Source of the DNA: JBMTVN01 sp046047235
Lineage (GTDB): Bacteria > Verrucomicrobiota > Verrucomicrobiia > Limisphaerales > JAHDYP01
Direction: 5' to 3'
NCBI GenBank assembly: GCA_046047235.1
Contig: JBJOII010000004.1
Span: forward strand, 41,487-105,486
Length of the DNA stretch: 64,000 bases
The translations under genes and the position numbers were made by a program. The first letter of the stretch is position 1. Each line of letters starts with the position of its first letter. The notes beneath the pieces were generated by a model. It was not told the origin of the DNA and did no database searches. It saw only the letters and a program-made list of their open reading frames with translations. This document shows, one piece after another, positions 53,348 to 61,789 of this stretch.

Positions 53348-53730
53348 CTCGCGTCTCTTTCGTCTTAAGCCACTACCCCCGATAAACCCCAACCGCGGAT
53401 CCGTGGCATCCCACCCCAATCCACAGCCCTCTCCCAACTCAATCGGTCACTGGAAATCTCCCTGAAGCAACTTGTGGACCTAAATTTGAAATTTCACGAA
53501 TAACTTAAGACACCTGTCGGATTTAGACGAAATGCGGCCCCAAAAATGAAACAGAACTCAAGACACCTGCCCCAATACAACACGTTGAATGGTTCGGAGT
53601 TAGACATCCAATACACCCAAAGCCCAACCGATCGCCCCCTCCCTGAGAACCACTACCGCACCCACGCCCCCCCTCCCTTCCAACTCCTGAAAAGAACCTC
53701 GCCCGCCCCAATCCAAACACCCCCGCTTTC
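53348..53730. other. 383-nt interval with two half copies of the palindrome core
   Basis: No gene supported. GACACCTGTC (53509-53518) and GACACCTGCCCC (53562-53573), both after 'AA', match the centre of palindrome copies B and D, but the outer arms are missing. The promoter of the PilX-like gene must lie near 53350-53500. The rest is C-rich and featureless. Confidence 0.45.
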
Positions 53731-54351
53731 TCAGTCCCCGGAAACCACCCCCCGTAACTGCCCCGCAATCTCTCCCGCCATGTCATCAACGCACCCCACC
53801 AATGCAACCACCCTCGCCCCCTGAAGGGAATCCCCCGTCGTCACCTGCCTCCGATACACCCCCTGACCAGATATCCTCTCTCCCGCCCCCGACGGTTGCC
53901 CCCCACCAACCCACCGCGCAACCAACACCGCTTCCCCGGCCAAATCCACCTCAAACCGGCTCACACTCACCTGCAAATCCACATAGGCCCCCGTAGGCCG
54001 GCGAACCTCACCCGCATAAACCCGATCACCACCCACCCTTTCCACCAACGCTTCCCGCAACCTCCGCGTTACCGCATCCCCCAATGGCTCCGCCCAAAAA
54101 TGCAGATCACTGTAAACCACCTCGGCCTCGCCCACCCGCGTCACCATCGCCGGTTGCTCCAGATACCGAGGTATACTCACCGGACTCACAAAAACCAACG
54201 GCACCACCTCCGCACTATCCCCCACGGACGACAGCTCCACACCACCACCCGACGACAAAACATAAAAGCGGGAGGCATCTTCCTTCGGCGTTAAACACCC
54301 CGCTCCAAAAACCACGCAGCACGCCAAACTCGTCCACAGATCAAATCTCAT
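53731..54351 (-). CDS. ABC-transport auxiliary lipoprotein (PqiC/LptO-like)
   Basis: 206 residues with a lipobox (VVFGAGC) at residues 13-19. The core has FYVLSSG, VSIPRYLEQPAMVTRVGEAEVVYSDLHFWAEPL and a strand VDLQVSVSRFEVDLAGEAVL, which fit the ABC-type transport auxiliary lipoprotein family (PqiC). It lies 11 nt after mlaD and probably anchors the MCE complex to the outer membrane. Confidence 0.87.
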   Translation of the reverse strand: MRFDLWTSLACCVVFGAGCLTPKEDASRFYVLSSGGGVELSSVGDSAEVVPLVFVSPVSIPRYLEQPAMVTRVGEAEVVYSDLHFWAEPLGDAVTRRLREALVERVGGDRVYAGEVRRPTGAYVDLQVSVSRFEVDLAGEAVLVARWVGGGQPSGAGERISGQGVYRRQVTTGDSLQGARVVALVGCVDDMAGEIAGQLRGVVSGD

Positions 54352-54362
54352 AACCCCATCCT

Positions 54363-55352
54363 TTATTCCGTCGGTTCACGCCGCACTTTGCGCCCCGTCA
54401 CCAAAGCCGAAGGAGTCCTCTCCAAATCCTCCGCCAACCTCCGCACAGATCCCGCCGCCAAGCCCAGATCCCGCAGGGTCTCCTGAACCTGCGCCAAAAC
54501 CACAGAGTCCGGCCCCAATACCCCCTCCAACTGCTCCAAATTCCGCCGCATCTGCTCCATGGTCGCCGATGAAGCCTGCGAAAACACCACCAGATTACTG
54601 CTCAATACCGCCACCTGCGGCTGAGTCGTCGCCAAAAAACGCCGGGCCTCGTCTGACGCCATCGACAACGCCTGCAAGGTGTTGGTCAAATCCGGAGTCG
54701 AAAGCAAAACCTGAAGGGAATCCAACGTCTCCACCAACTCACCCCGAATGGTAGCCACCTCAAAATCGGAAATCGCCCCGTTCAACGACCGCACCAAAGT
54801 CCTCAAATCCAACGCCAGCCCCGCCAAATCAGTCTGACTCAGCGACGCCACAAACTCCGGCAAACCAGTCGAGACGGTGGGAATCTCAAAATACAAACCG
54901 TCCCGATGATGCAACGCAGTCTTCGGCGCCTCCGGCAAATAATCCAACTGAACATACAGTCGACCGGAAATAAAACTGTCCAACTCCAGGCTCGCACGCA
55001 AACCGTTGTCCACCTGCCGCTGCATAAATACCGGATCGTCCAGATCCAACGCTCGCTCAGTCGCCGATACCACCCGATCCTCATCCAACTCCAACAACAC
55101 CGGAATCGACTGCCGTATCGCCCCCTCATCAAACGCAATCTGAATCCGCTTCACCTGCCCCACCGGCACACCCTTGAATTTCACCGGAGCACCCACAGCC
55201 AACCCGTTCACCGATGAGTCGAAATACACAATCACCGGAACCGGATGCGCGAATAATCGCCCCGACCCCAGCACCAACAACGCACCCAAGGCAATCAACA
55301 ACCCCACCACCACAAAAATTCCAATCTTCAACGCATTGGCTTGCTGGCTCAT
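54363..55352 (-). CDS. mlaD: MlaD/MCE-family lipid transport protein
   Basis: 329 residues. One N-terminal membrane helix (IGIFVVVGLLIALGALLVLG), then an MCE domain with YFDSSVNGLAVGAPVKFKGVPVGQVKRI. A coiled region follows to residue ~315 (LEQLEGVLGPDSVVLAQVQE). MCE hexamers form lipid tunnels between membranes. The ATG overlaps the mlaF stop (ATGA). Confidence 0.92.
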   Translation of the reverse strand: MSQQANALKIGIFVVVGLLIALGALLVLGSGRLFAHPVPVIVYFDSSVNGLAVGAPVKFKGVPVGQVKRIQIAFDEGAIRQSIPVLLELDEDRVVSATERALDLDDPVFMQRQVDNGLRASLELDSFISGRLYVQLDYLPEAPKTALHHRDGLYFEIPTVSTGLPEFVASLSQTDLAGLALDLRTLVRSLNGAISDFEVATIRGELVETLDSLQVLLSTPDLTNTLQALSMASDEARRFLATTQPQVAVLSSNLVVFSQASSATMEQMRRNLEQLEGVLGPDSVVLAQVQETLRDLGLAAGSVRRLAEDLERTPSALVTGRKVRREPTE

Positions 55353-56152
55353 AAATCGCCTCCTCCTCCCCGGTTCAAAAATGCCACCACATCCGGATCA
55401 CCCGCCCCCCGTAATTCCTCCAAACTCCCCAGCCCCCCCATGGTCCTCGTGCGCGCATTCAGAAACAGCGCACGATCCGCAATCGAATGAATGCTCTGCA
55501 ATTCATGCGTCACCACAACCACGGTAGTGCCTGAGACATCCCGCAGATGCAAGATCAGCTCGTCCAACCGCCGCGAACTGATCGGATCCAACCCCGCCGA
55601 AGGCTCATCAAAAAACAAGATCTCCGGATCCAAAGACAAGGCCCTCGCCAAAGCCGCCCGCTTCGCCATCCCACCCGAGATCTCAGAAGGATAGTAGCCC
55701 TCATACCCTGCCAACCCCACCCAGGACAGCTTCAGCCGCACCCGCCTCCATACCTCCTCCCGAGGCAAATCCATAAAACGCTCCATCGGCAAGGCAATGT
55801 TCTCACCCAACGTCATCGAGCTCCACAACGCCCCACCCTGAAATGATACCCCGAAACGCCTCGTCATCCTCGCCCGCTCCTCCCCCGCCGCCCCCACCAG
55901 ATCGCTGCCATCAAAATGAATCTCGCCGCAATCCGTCGGCTTCAAACCAATCAAATGCCTCAATAACGTACTCTTCCCACACCCACTCCCACCCATAATC
56001 ACAAACACCTCCCCGCGCCTCACCTCAAAATCCAACCCCCGCATAATCACATTTGAACCATACGCCAGCTCCAACCCACGCACGCGTAAATGCGCACCCA
56101 CCCCCCCCACGGACGGAACCGCGCCAGATTTCACAACCTCACTCTTCATCAC
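55349..56152 (-). CDS. mlaF: MlaF-like ABC ATPase
   Basis: 267 residues. Walker A GGSGCGKS (54-61), signature ISGGMAKRAALARAL, which is typical of MlaF, and Walker B ILFFDEPSAGLDP. It powers lipid transport with MlaE. It starts right after mlaE. Confidence 0.94.
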   Translation of the reverse strand: MMKSEVVKSGAVPSVGGVGAHLRVRGLELAYGSNVIMRGLDFEVRRGEVFVIMGGSGCGKSTLLRHLIGLKPTDCGEIHFDGSDLVGAAGEERARMTRRFGVSFQGGALWSSMTLGENIALPMERFMDLPREEVWRRVRLKLSWVGLAGYEGYYPSEISGGMAKRAALARALSLDPEILFFDEPSAGLDPISSRRLDELILHLRDVSGTTVVVVTHELQSIHSIADRALFLNARTRTMGGLGSLEELRGAGDPDVVAFLNRGGGGDL

Positions 56153-57403
56153 TCAAATCCCCAGCACGTTAAACACCACCGCAAACACCGCATCCGCAGC
56201 CACAACCCCCGTGATCGCCACCACCACCGCCGACGTCGCAGCCGACCCCACCGCCGCCGCATTCGTCCCACACCCCAATCCACGCAAACACCCCGTAAAT
56301 GCCACGATGCACCCAAAAACCAAACTCTTCGCCACCCCCACCCCCAAATGCGCAAACGTCAGCGCATTCACCGTCGCATCCCAATACTCCACAACCGATA
56401 TCCCCAACATCACTCGCGCCACCACAAACCCACCCACAATGCCCACCACATCCGCATACAACGTCAAAAAGGGAATCATCAACACCAACGCCAATAACCT
56501 CGGCAATACCAGCAAGTCCACGGTCGATATCCCAAACACCCGGAAGGCATCCAACTCCTGATTCACTTTCATCGTCCCCAAATGCGCCGCAAATGCCGCC
56601 CCCGTACGCCCGCACAACACAATCGCCACCATCACACACCCCATCTCTCGCGCCATCGCTATCCCCACCAGATCCGCCACGTAAATCGAAGCCCCAAACC
56701 GCTCCAGCTGCACCGCCCCCACAAAGGCCAAAATCAACCCCACCAAAAAAGAGATCAACGAAACAATCGGCAACGCCTCCGCCCCGCACTGCTGCAGCAA
56801 TAAAAGGAAATCTCCCCGACGAAAATAAGCCCGCCCCCTCAGGCCACGCCATAAACTCAACGTGCATTCCCCCAGAAAAACCAACGCCTCCCGAATCTCC
56901 CCTCGCAACGCCAACACCCTCATCCCCACCCGGGCCACCGGATGTAACGCACCACCACCACCACCAGTGTCCACGGCACCCGGCAGCGCCAACTCCAACA
57001 TCCGCACCAACTCCTCCGGCAACCCGTCCAAAATCAGCTCCACCCCCCCACCACGACATTCCTCCCGGCACTCCAGCAAGTACGCCACCAACCCAACACC
57101 CCAACCCTCCATCCGACTCACATCCACCTGCATCCGCCGCACCCCGTCGTTCACACCCAGGAATCCCCCCAGACCCCCATCCGGAATCACAGCACCCCCA
57201 CCGCCCCACTCTCCCACAAAACGCACCCACCCCAGCGCCGCGTCCCGCGCATCCAGTCCATACTCAACAAAGGGCAAATCCCCTGCCATGCGCACACTGT
57301 TGTTCGCACAGACCCAAGGCTCAATCGAAATCGATCCCCCCCCCCAGAACCTTAACTCCAAGAAATCGCTGGCCACATACCCCCGCCAGACGCTACAGCT
57401 CAC
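56153..57403 (-). CDS. mlaE: MlaE permease fused to an N-terminal STAS domain
   Basis: About 416 residues from GTG 57403. The N-terminal ~150 residues contain a STAS-like domain (MQVDVSRMEGWGVGLVAYLL, then GGGVELILDGLPEELVRML), replacing the separate MlaB subunit. The MlaE domain follows: FLVGLILAFVGAVQLERFGA, MGCVMVAIVLCGRTGAAFAA, GTMKVNQELDAFRVFGIS. The start is bounded by the divergent coaB-like gene at 57431; ATG 57292 is also possible. A run of ten G (minus strand) lies at codons ~20-22. Confidence 0.88.
   Translation of the reverse strand: MSCSVWRGYVASDFLELRFWGGGSISIEPWVCANNSVRMAGDLPFVEYGLDARDAALGWVRFVGEWGGGGAVIPDGGLGGFLGVNDGVRRMQVDVSRMEGWGVGLVAYLLECREECRGGGVELILDGLPEELVRMLELALPGAVDTGGGGGALHPVARVGMRVLALRGEIREALVFLGECTLSLWRGLRGRAYFRRGDFLLLLQQCGAEALPIVSLISFLVGLILAFVGAVQLERFGASIYVADLVGIAMAREMGCVMVAIVLCGRTGAAFAAHLGTMKVNQELDAFRVFGISTVDLLVLPRLLALVLMIPFLTLYADVVGIVGGFVVARVMLGISVVEYWDATVNALTFAHLGVGVAKSLVFGCIVAFTGCLRGLGCGTNAAAVGSAATSAVVVAITGVVAADAVFAVVFNVLGI
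57337..57346. repeat. C10 homopolymer in the mlaE 5' region
   Basis: Ten C on the + strand (ten G in the mlaE sense). It is inside the coding region if GTG 57403 is the start, and upstream of it if ATG 57292 is used. Runs of this length are prone to slippage. Confidence 0.8.
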
Positions 57404-57430
57404 TTCCAAGCAGTCCCTGCCACCCCCCCA

Positions 57431-58090
57431 ATGCGACTCCTCATCACCTGCGGCCCCAGCTTCGAACCCATAGACCAAGTACGCCGCCTCACCAATTTCT
57501 CGACCGGAGAACTGGGCGTCTCCCTCGCCGAGGCCTTCAGCGCCCAAGGCGCCACTGTCGTCTGCCTCAAAGGACAAACCGCCTCATTCCGTAACCCGAA
57601 CCCAACCGTCGAAACCCACCACTTCACCACCAACGACAATCTCTACGCCCAACTCACCGCCCTCTCCCAAACCACACAATTCCATGCCCTGCTCCACGTC
57701 GCCGCCCTCAGCGATTATCGCGTTAACGCCATCCTTGATGAATCAGGCAACCCACTCCAAAACGGAAAAGTGCCTTCCAACCTCGGAAACCTAACCCTCC
57801 AACTCGCTCCCGCTAAAAAACTCATCAGCGAACTCCACCGCCTCTTCCCCAACACCAGCATCGTCGGATGGAAATACGAGGTCGACGGCAATGCAGAAAG
57901 CGCCGTCCACAAGGGTTTCAAACAAATCCAGCAACACCACACCCACGCCTGCGTCGTGAACGGACCCGCTTGCGGCACACAGCTCATCCTTTGCCGACCC
58001 CCAAAAACGCAAACCCCACTCCAAAACCGACAGGAACTCGTCAACTGCCTCGTCAATTGGCTGCTCCCGCCCCAACCACCCCACTCCTGA
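57431..58090 (+). CDS. Phosphopantothenoylcysteine synthetase domain protein (CoaB-like)
   Basis: 219 residues: LLITCGPSFEPIDQVRRLTNFSTGELG is the CoaB dinucleotide-binding start, followed by LLHVAALSDYRV and GKVPSNLGNLTLQLAPAKKL. It is a stand-alone CoaB without the CoaC (flavin decarboxylase) half. It joins 4'-phosphopantothenate and cysteine in CoA synthesis. The canonical KIKK-type motif is diverged (PSNLGNLTLQL), so a paralogue role is possible. Confidence 0.85.
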   Translation: MRLLITCGPSFEPIDQVRRLTNFSTGELGVSLAEAFSAQGATVVCLKGQTASFRNPNPTVETHHFTTNDNLYAQLTALSQTTQFHALLHVAALSDYRVNAILDESGNPLQNGKVPSNLGNLTLQLAPAKKLISELHRLFPNTSIVGWKYEVDGNAESAVHKGFKQIQQHHTHACVVNGPACGTQLILCRPPKTQTPLQNRQELVNCLVNWLLPPQPPHS

Positions 58091-58092
58091 CC

Positions 58093-58737
58093 CTAATCAA
58101 AATCCGTCCGCAACCCGGGATCCTGCAAATGCTCAAAACAGCGCAGGATCTGCGCCGGAGTCACTCTCGATAACGACAACTCCGGCAATTCGTCCCTTCC
58201 GAAAAACGCCGCATCCCCCGTCTCCCCGGCACGCGCCTGCAACTCCCCCTCCACCCACTCACACAAAAAGAACACCTTGTAGACATGATAGGGAAAAGGT
58301 GGCGTATGCCCCTGCAGCTCCCGATCAAACACCGCCAACACCTTCAACGGACGCGTCACTAATCCGCTCTCCTCCTGAATCTCCCGCGTCACGGCCTCGC
58401 TCGGAGCATCATTCACGTCCGCCCACCCCCCAGGCAAAGTCCAACGCCCCCCGTCCGCCAACTCTTGGACCAATAACACCTTGTTCTCCCGAAACACGAC
58501 CCCACGCACATCCACCTTCGGCGTCGCATACCCAAAATCCACCGCGTTTAACCGCATCAGCTCAGCAACACCCAAGTTGCTCTCCGCCGCCACCATCTCC
58601 GCCGCCACCTCCGCCAACCGGGTATACCGCGCAATGTCATATCGGTCGCGCGCATACGCCAACCCCGTCTGGCTCATCGCCTGCAATTCCCTTGCCCATG
58701 CCATTCGACGCGCCTGCGATGTGTCAATATCACCCAT
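58093..58737 (-). CDS. NUDIX hydrolase (ADP-ribose-pyrophosphatase-like)
   Basis: 214 residues. An N-terminal helical domain (LQAMSQTGLAYARDRYDIARY) of the NUDIX_N_2 type is followed by the NUDIX box GGWADVNDAPSEAVTREIQEESG (positions ~102-124, with the REIQEE metal ligands). Relatives hydrolyse nucleoside diphosphate derivatives, such as ADP-ribose. Convergent with the CoaB-like gene, 2 nt apart. Confidence 0.9.
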   Translation of the reverse strand: MGDIDTSQARRMAWARELQAMSQTGLAYARDRYDIARYTRLAEVAAEMVAAESNLGVAELMRLNAVDFGYATPKVDVRGVVFRENKVLLVQELADGGRWTLPGGWADVNDAPSEAVTREIQEESGLVTRPLKVLAVFDRELQGHTPPFPYHVYKVFFLCEWVEGELQARAGETGDAAFFGRDELPELSLSRVTPAQILRCFEHLQDPGLRTDFD

Positions 58738-59202
58738 AAATCGAAACCCTAATGACTTTCAGGTGACAGGAGCGAGCACGAATGCCAACCCGCCCCCCCC
58801 CTGATGAACCACTCCCGCAACACCCCAGCCCTCAAACCTCCCCTGTAGCCCCCAAATCACCCCCCCTCCCCCGCCCCGGCCCGCCCGAAGAATCCATCGC
58901 CTCCAAATGACCTCCCAAAGCGGCAAAAGCGCCATAGTGACACATACGCGTAGCGTCGCACTTTTTTAAAAGGAGTCACTCTGTCGCATTTTGTCCACCC
59001 TCCTTTCCGCATCTCACTTCTTTGCCCACCAATGGTTTACAGCATAATAACACCTCTCGGAACCGCTCTGGCACGGATCATTCATATAGTCTCCCGTGAT
59101 CCACGCGGATCCCAGTGATCCGCCTAAGTCCCTGAGCGAAATGACAAGGGCCGACCGCTCAAGGACGAGAGAAATCCAGTCAGCCCTACGAAAGGAAAAT
59201 AT
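58738..59202. other. 465-nt divergent interval upstream of hsp20
   Basis: No gene seen. A weak candidate promoter for hsp20 is TTGCCC (59022-59027) with TAATAA (59045-59050). That would leave a leader of about 150 nt with a hairpin GCGGATC-CCAGT-GATCCGC (59105-59123). No CIRCE element was found. The leader ends with AAAGGAAA before ATG 59203. Confidence 0.4.
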
Positions 59203-59682
59203 ATGAGCAATCTGACCCGCTGGGAAAACCGATGGAACCCCTTCCGCGAAATGGAAGACCTCCAAAACCGCATCTTCGGACTCCTCCACCGCAACTACGG
59301 CAAACAAGCCCTCCGGGGTGAAGGTGAAACAGAAGAAGCCATGGCCGTCTGCCAATGGGCCCCGCTAGTAGATGTCGCCGAAGACGAAAAAGGCTACTCC
59401 ATCAAAGCCGAACTCCCCGAAGTCAAAAAGGAAGACGTCCACGTCACAGTCGAAAACGGCGTCCTCACCATCAACGGCGAACGCAAGTTCGAGACCGAAG
59501 AAAAGGGCCGCCGCTACCACCGCGTAGAACGTGCCTACGGTAGCTTCACCCGCTCCTTCACCATGCCCGAGGACGCCGAATCCGATCACGTAACAGCCGA
59601 GTTCCGCGACGGGGTGTTGAACGTGCGCATCACTAAGAGCGAAAAGGCCCGCCCCAAATCCATCGAGGTCAAGGTCGGCTAA
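59203..59682 (+). CDS. Hsp20/alpha-crystallin small heat-shock protein
   Basis: 159 residues. The alpha-crystallin domain runs from DVAEDEKGYSIKAELPEVKK to VTAEFRDGVLNVRITKSEK, with the conserved A-x-x-x-n-G-V-L motif in AEFRDGVLNVRI. The N-terminal arm starts with WENRWNPFREMEDLQNRI. ATP-independent chaperone that holds unfolding proteins. It has a good ribosome site and its own terminator, so it is monocistronic. Confidence 0.96.
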   Translation: MSNLTRWENRWNPFREMEDLQNRIFGLLHRNYGKQALRGEGETEEAMAVCQWAPLVDVAEDEKGYSIKAELPEVKKEDVHVTVENGVLTINGERKFETEEKGRRYHRVERAYGSFTRSFTMPEDAESDHVTAEFRDGVLNVRITKSEKARPKSIEVKVG

Positions 59683-59708
59683 AACCATCACAGCAAATCG
59701 CTGACCCC

Positions 59709-59739
59709 AATCCGGCCGGACCACTCCGGCCGGATTTTG
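59709..59739 (+). terminator. Rho-independent terminator of hsp20
   Basis: Perfect 12-bp stem AATCCGGCCGGA/TCCGGCCGGATT with loop CCAC (59709-59736) and following T residues, 27 nt after the hsp20 stop. Confidence 0.88.
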
Positions 59740-59840
59740 CCCGTACCCGTATCAGCCCCGCTCAGATCGCCCGAACACGGCGCGCACAAAACCCCCTGCA
59801 TGGTTGAATCCCTCCAACTAAGCCGCTAGCTTCGCCGGCC

Positions 59841-60707
59841 ATGACAGGTGGAGAATACCGCCTGGTCCAACTCGCCAACGGAACCTGGAGCGTGCGATCA
59901 GATCGCTACGCCGAAACCTTCCACCCGGTAGTCGGACCTGCCGAAGAAGCCAATACTCTCTACGTGCGCCAACCCCGGCTGCGCGAACGCATGAGCTCCA
60001 CCCCGGAACCCTTCGTCATCTGGGACGTCGGCCTCGGCGCAGCCGGCAACCCCCTCGCCGTCCTCGCCGCCACCAATGACCTCCCCGGCCAAACCCAAAT
60101 CTTCAGCTTCGACCAAACTACCGAACCCCTCACCTTCGCCCTGCAACACGAATCAGCCTTCCCCCACCTCCCCGAATACAAAACCTGCCTCCACCAACTC
60201 CTCACACCCCCAATCCACCACTCGATCTTCACCGATAACCAACGCCACGTGGAATGGCAGCTCCACGTCGGCGACTTCCCCTCCTGGCTCACCTCACCCG
60301 ACGCCCCCACACTCCCCAAACCCCACGCCATCCTCTTCGACGCCTACTCCCCCGCCTCCAACCCCGAGATGTGGACGCTCCCACTCTTCGAAAAACTATT
60401 CCGCCTGCTCGATCCCGCACGACCTTGCGCCCTCCCCACCTACTCCCGTAGTACCCTCCTCCGCGTCACTCTCCTCCTCGCAGGATTTTATGTCGGCGCC
60501 GGACACGCCACCGGCGAAAAAGATGAAACCACGCTCGCCGCCAATACTCCCGACCTCATAGAAGAACTGCTCGATCACAACTGGCTGGGCCGGGTCCAAC
60601 GCTCCACCAGCGCCGAACCCCTCCGCTCCAACCACTACCTGCAAGCCCCCCTCTCCCAGGAATCCCGCGACCGACTGGAACGCCACCCCCAATTCGCCCG
60701 CCCATGA
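59841..60707 (+). CDS. MnmC2-like methyltransferase (Methyltransf_30/DUF752)
   Basis: 288 residues. SAM-binding region IWDVGLGAAGNPLAVLAAT and the MnmC-type motif ILFDAYSPASNPEMWTLPLF (Asp and Asn-Pro near the active site). It lacks the MnmC1 oxidase half. The family methylates the aminomethyl-U34 in tRNA, but stand-alone members are not all characterised. It overlaps the dus gene by 4 nt, which supports a tRNA-modification role. Confidence 0.82.
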   Translation: MTGGEYRLVQLANGTWSVRSDRYAETFHPVVGPAEEANTLYVRQPRLRERMSSTPEPFVIWDVGLGAAGNPLAVLAATNDLPGQTQIFSFDQTTEPLTFALQHESAFPHLPEYKTCLHQLLTPPIHHSIFTDNQRHVEWQLHVGDFPSWLTSPDAPTLPKPHAILFDAYSPASNPEMWTLPLFEKLFRLLDPARPCALPTYSRSTLLRVTLLLAGFYVGAGHATGEKDETTLAANTPDLIEELLDHNWLGRVQRSTSAEPLRSNHYLQAPLSQESRDRLERHPQFARP

Positions 60708-61756
60708 CCCCGGCCGAACAGTTCGACACCACCCTCCAATCCCCCCTGCCCCCGCTCGCCCTCGCCCCCATGCAGGACATCACCGACCGGGAATTCTGGG
60801 AACTCATCCACCCCTACGGAGGCGCAGATCTCTACTTCACAGAATACTTCCGCGTCTATCCCAACTCCCACCTCAATAAGGGCATCCTCCGCTCCATTAC
60901 CCATAACCCCACCCAACGCCCAGCCATCGCCCAGCTCATCGGTAACAATATCCCTGAACTCGTCCGCTCCGCCCGCGAACTCCAAAATTATCCCGTCGCC
61001 GCCATCGACCTCAACCTCGGCTGCCCCGCACCCGTGGTCTACCGCAAATGCGCCGGCGGCGGACTCCTCCGCGACCCCCAGCAAATCGACGCCATCCTCG
61101 GCGCCCTGCGCAATACCATCACCACAACCCGATTCACCGTCAAAACCCGCGTCGGGTTCGACTCCCCCGAAGTCTTTGACCAACTCATCCCCATCTTCGC
61201 CAAACATCAGCTCGACCTCCTCACGATCCACGGCCGCACCGTCCAGGAAATGTACCGCACCCCCGTGAGATACGAACTCATCCGACAAGCCGCCCAAACC
61301 CTCCCCTTCCCCGTCCTCGCCAATGGCAACATCGGCTCCCCATCCAAAGCCCACTCTGTCCTCCAAACCACCGGCGCCCTCGGCCTCATGATCGGCCGCG
61401 GCGCCATCCGTAACCCCTGGCTCTTCTCCCAAATCCGCCAACACCTCCAAAATCAACCCATCCAACTCCCCACCGGACACGACGTGCTCCGCTACATCCA
61501 ACAACTCCTCGACGTCTTCCGCCCCCACCACCCCCGCTCCGCCGGCCTCGTCGCCCGCGCCAAAAAACATATGAATTTCCTCGGCGTAGGCGTCGAACCC
61601 ACCGGCTCCTTCCTCCACCAAATCCGCCGCGCCCGGGATGAATCAGAATTCCTCAGTATCTGCCACCACTACCTCAATCACCCCAACCCCATGCCACTCG
61701 AACCATTCAACCTCCCCCTCCCTCCCACCGATGTCATGGCCGGCACCCACCTCTGA
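60704..61756 (+). CDS. tRNA-dihydrouridine synthase
   Basis: 350 residues. FMN-binding TIM barrel: LALAPMQDITDREFWELI, IDLNLGCPAPVVYRKCAGGGLLRD (catalytic Cys region), KTRVGFD, TIHGRTVQEMY and ALGLMIGRGAIRNPW. It reduces U to dihydrouridine in tRNA D-loops. The subclass (DusA/B/C) is not assigned. Coupled to the methyltransferase by ATGA. Confidence 0.93.
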   Translation: MTPAEQFDTTLQSPLPPLALAPMQDITDREFWELIHPYGGADLYFTEYFRVYPNSHLNKGILRSITHNPTQRPAIAQLIGNNIPELVRSARELQNYPVAAIDLNLGCPAPVVYRKCAGGGLLRDPQQIDAILGALRNTITTTRFTVKTRVGFDSPEVFDQLIPIFAKHQLDLLTIHGRTVQEMYRTPVRYELIRQAAQTLPFPVLANGNIGSPSKAHSVLQTTGALGLMIGRGAIRNPWLFSQIRQHLQNQPIQLPTGHDVLRYIQQLLDVFRPHHPRSAGLVARAKKHMNFLGVGVEPTGSFLHQIRRARDESEFLSICHHYLNHPNPMPLEPFNLPLPPTDVMAGTHL

Positions 61757-61789
61757 ACTCTGAACTAGGAACCCCAACCCAACCCCGCT

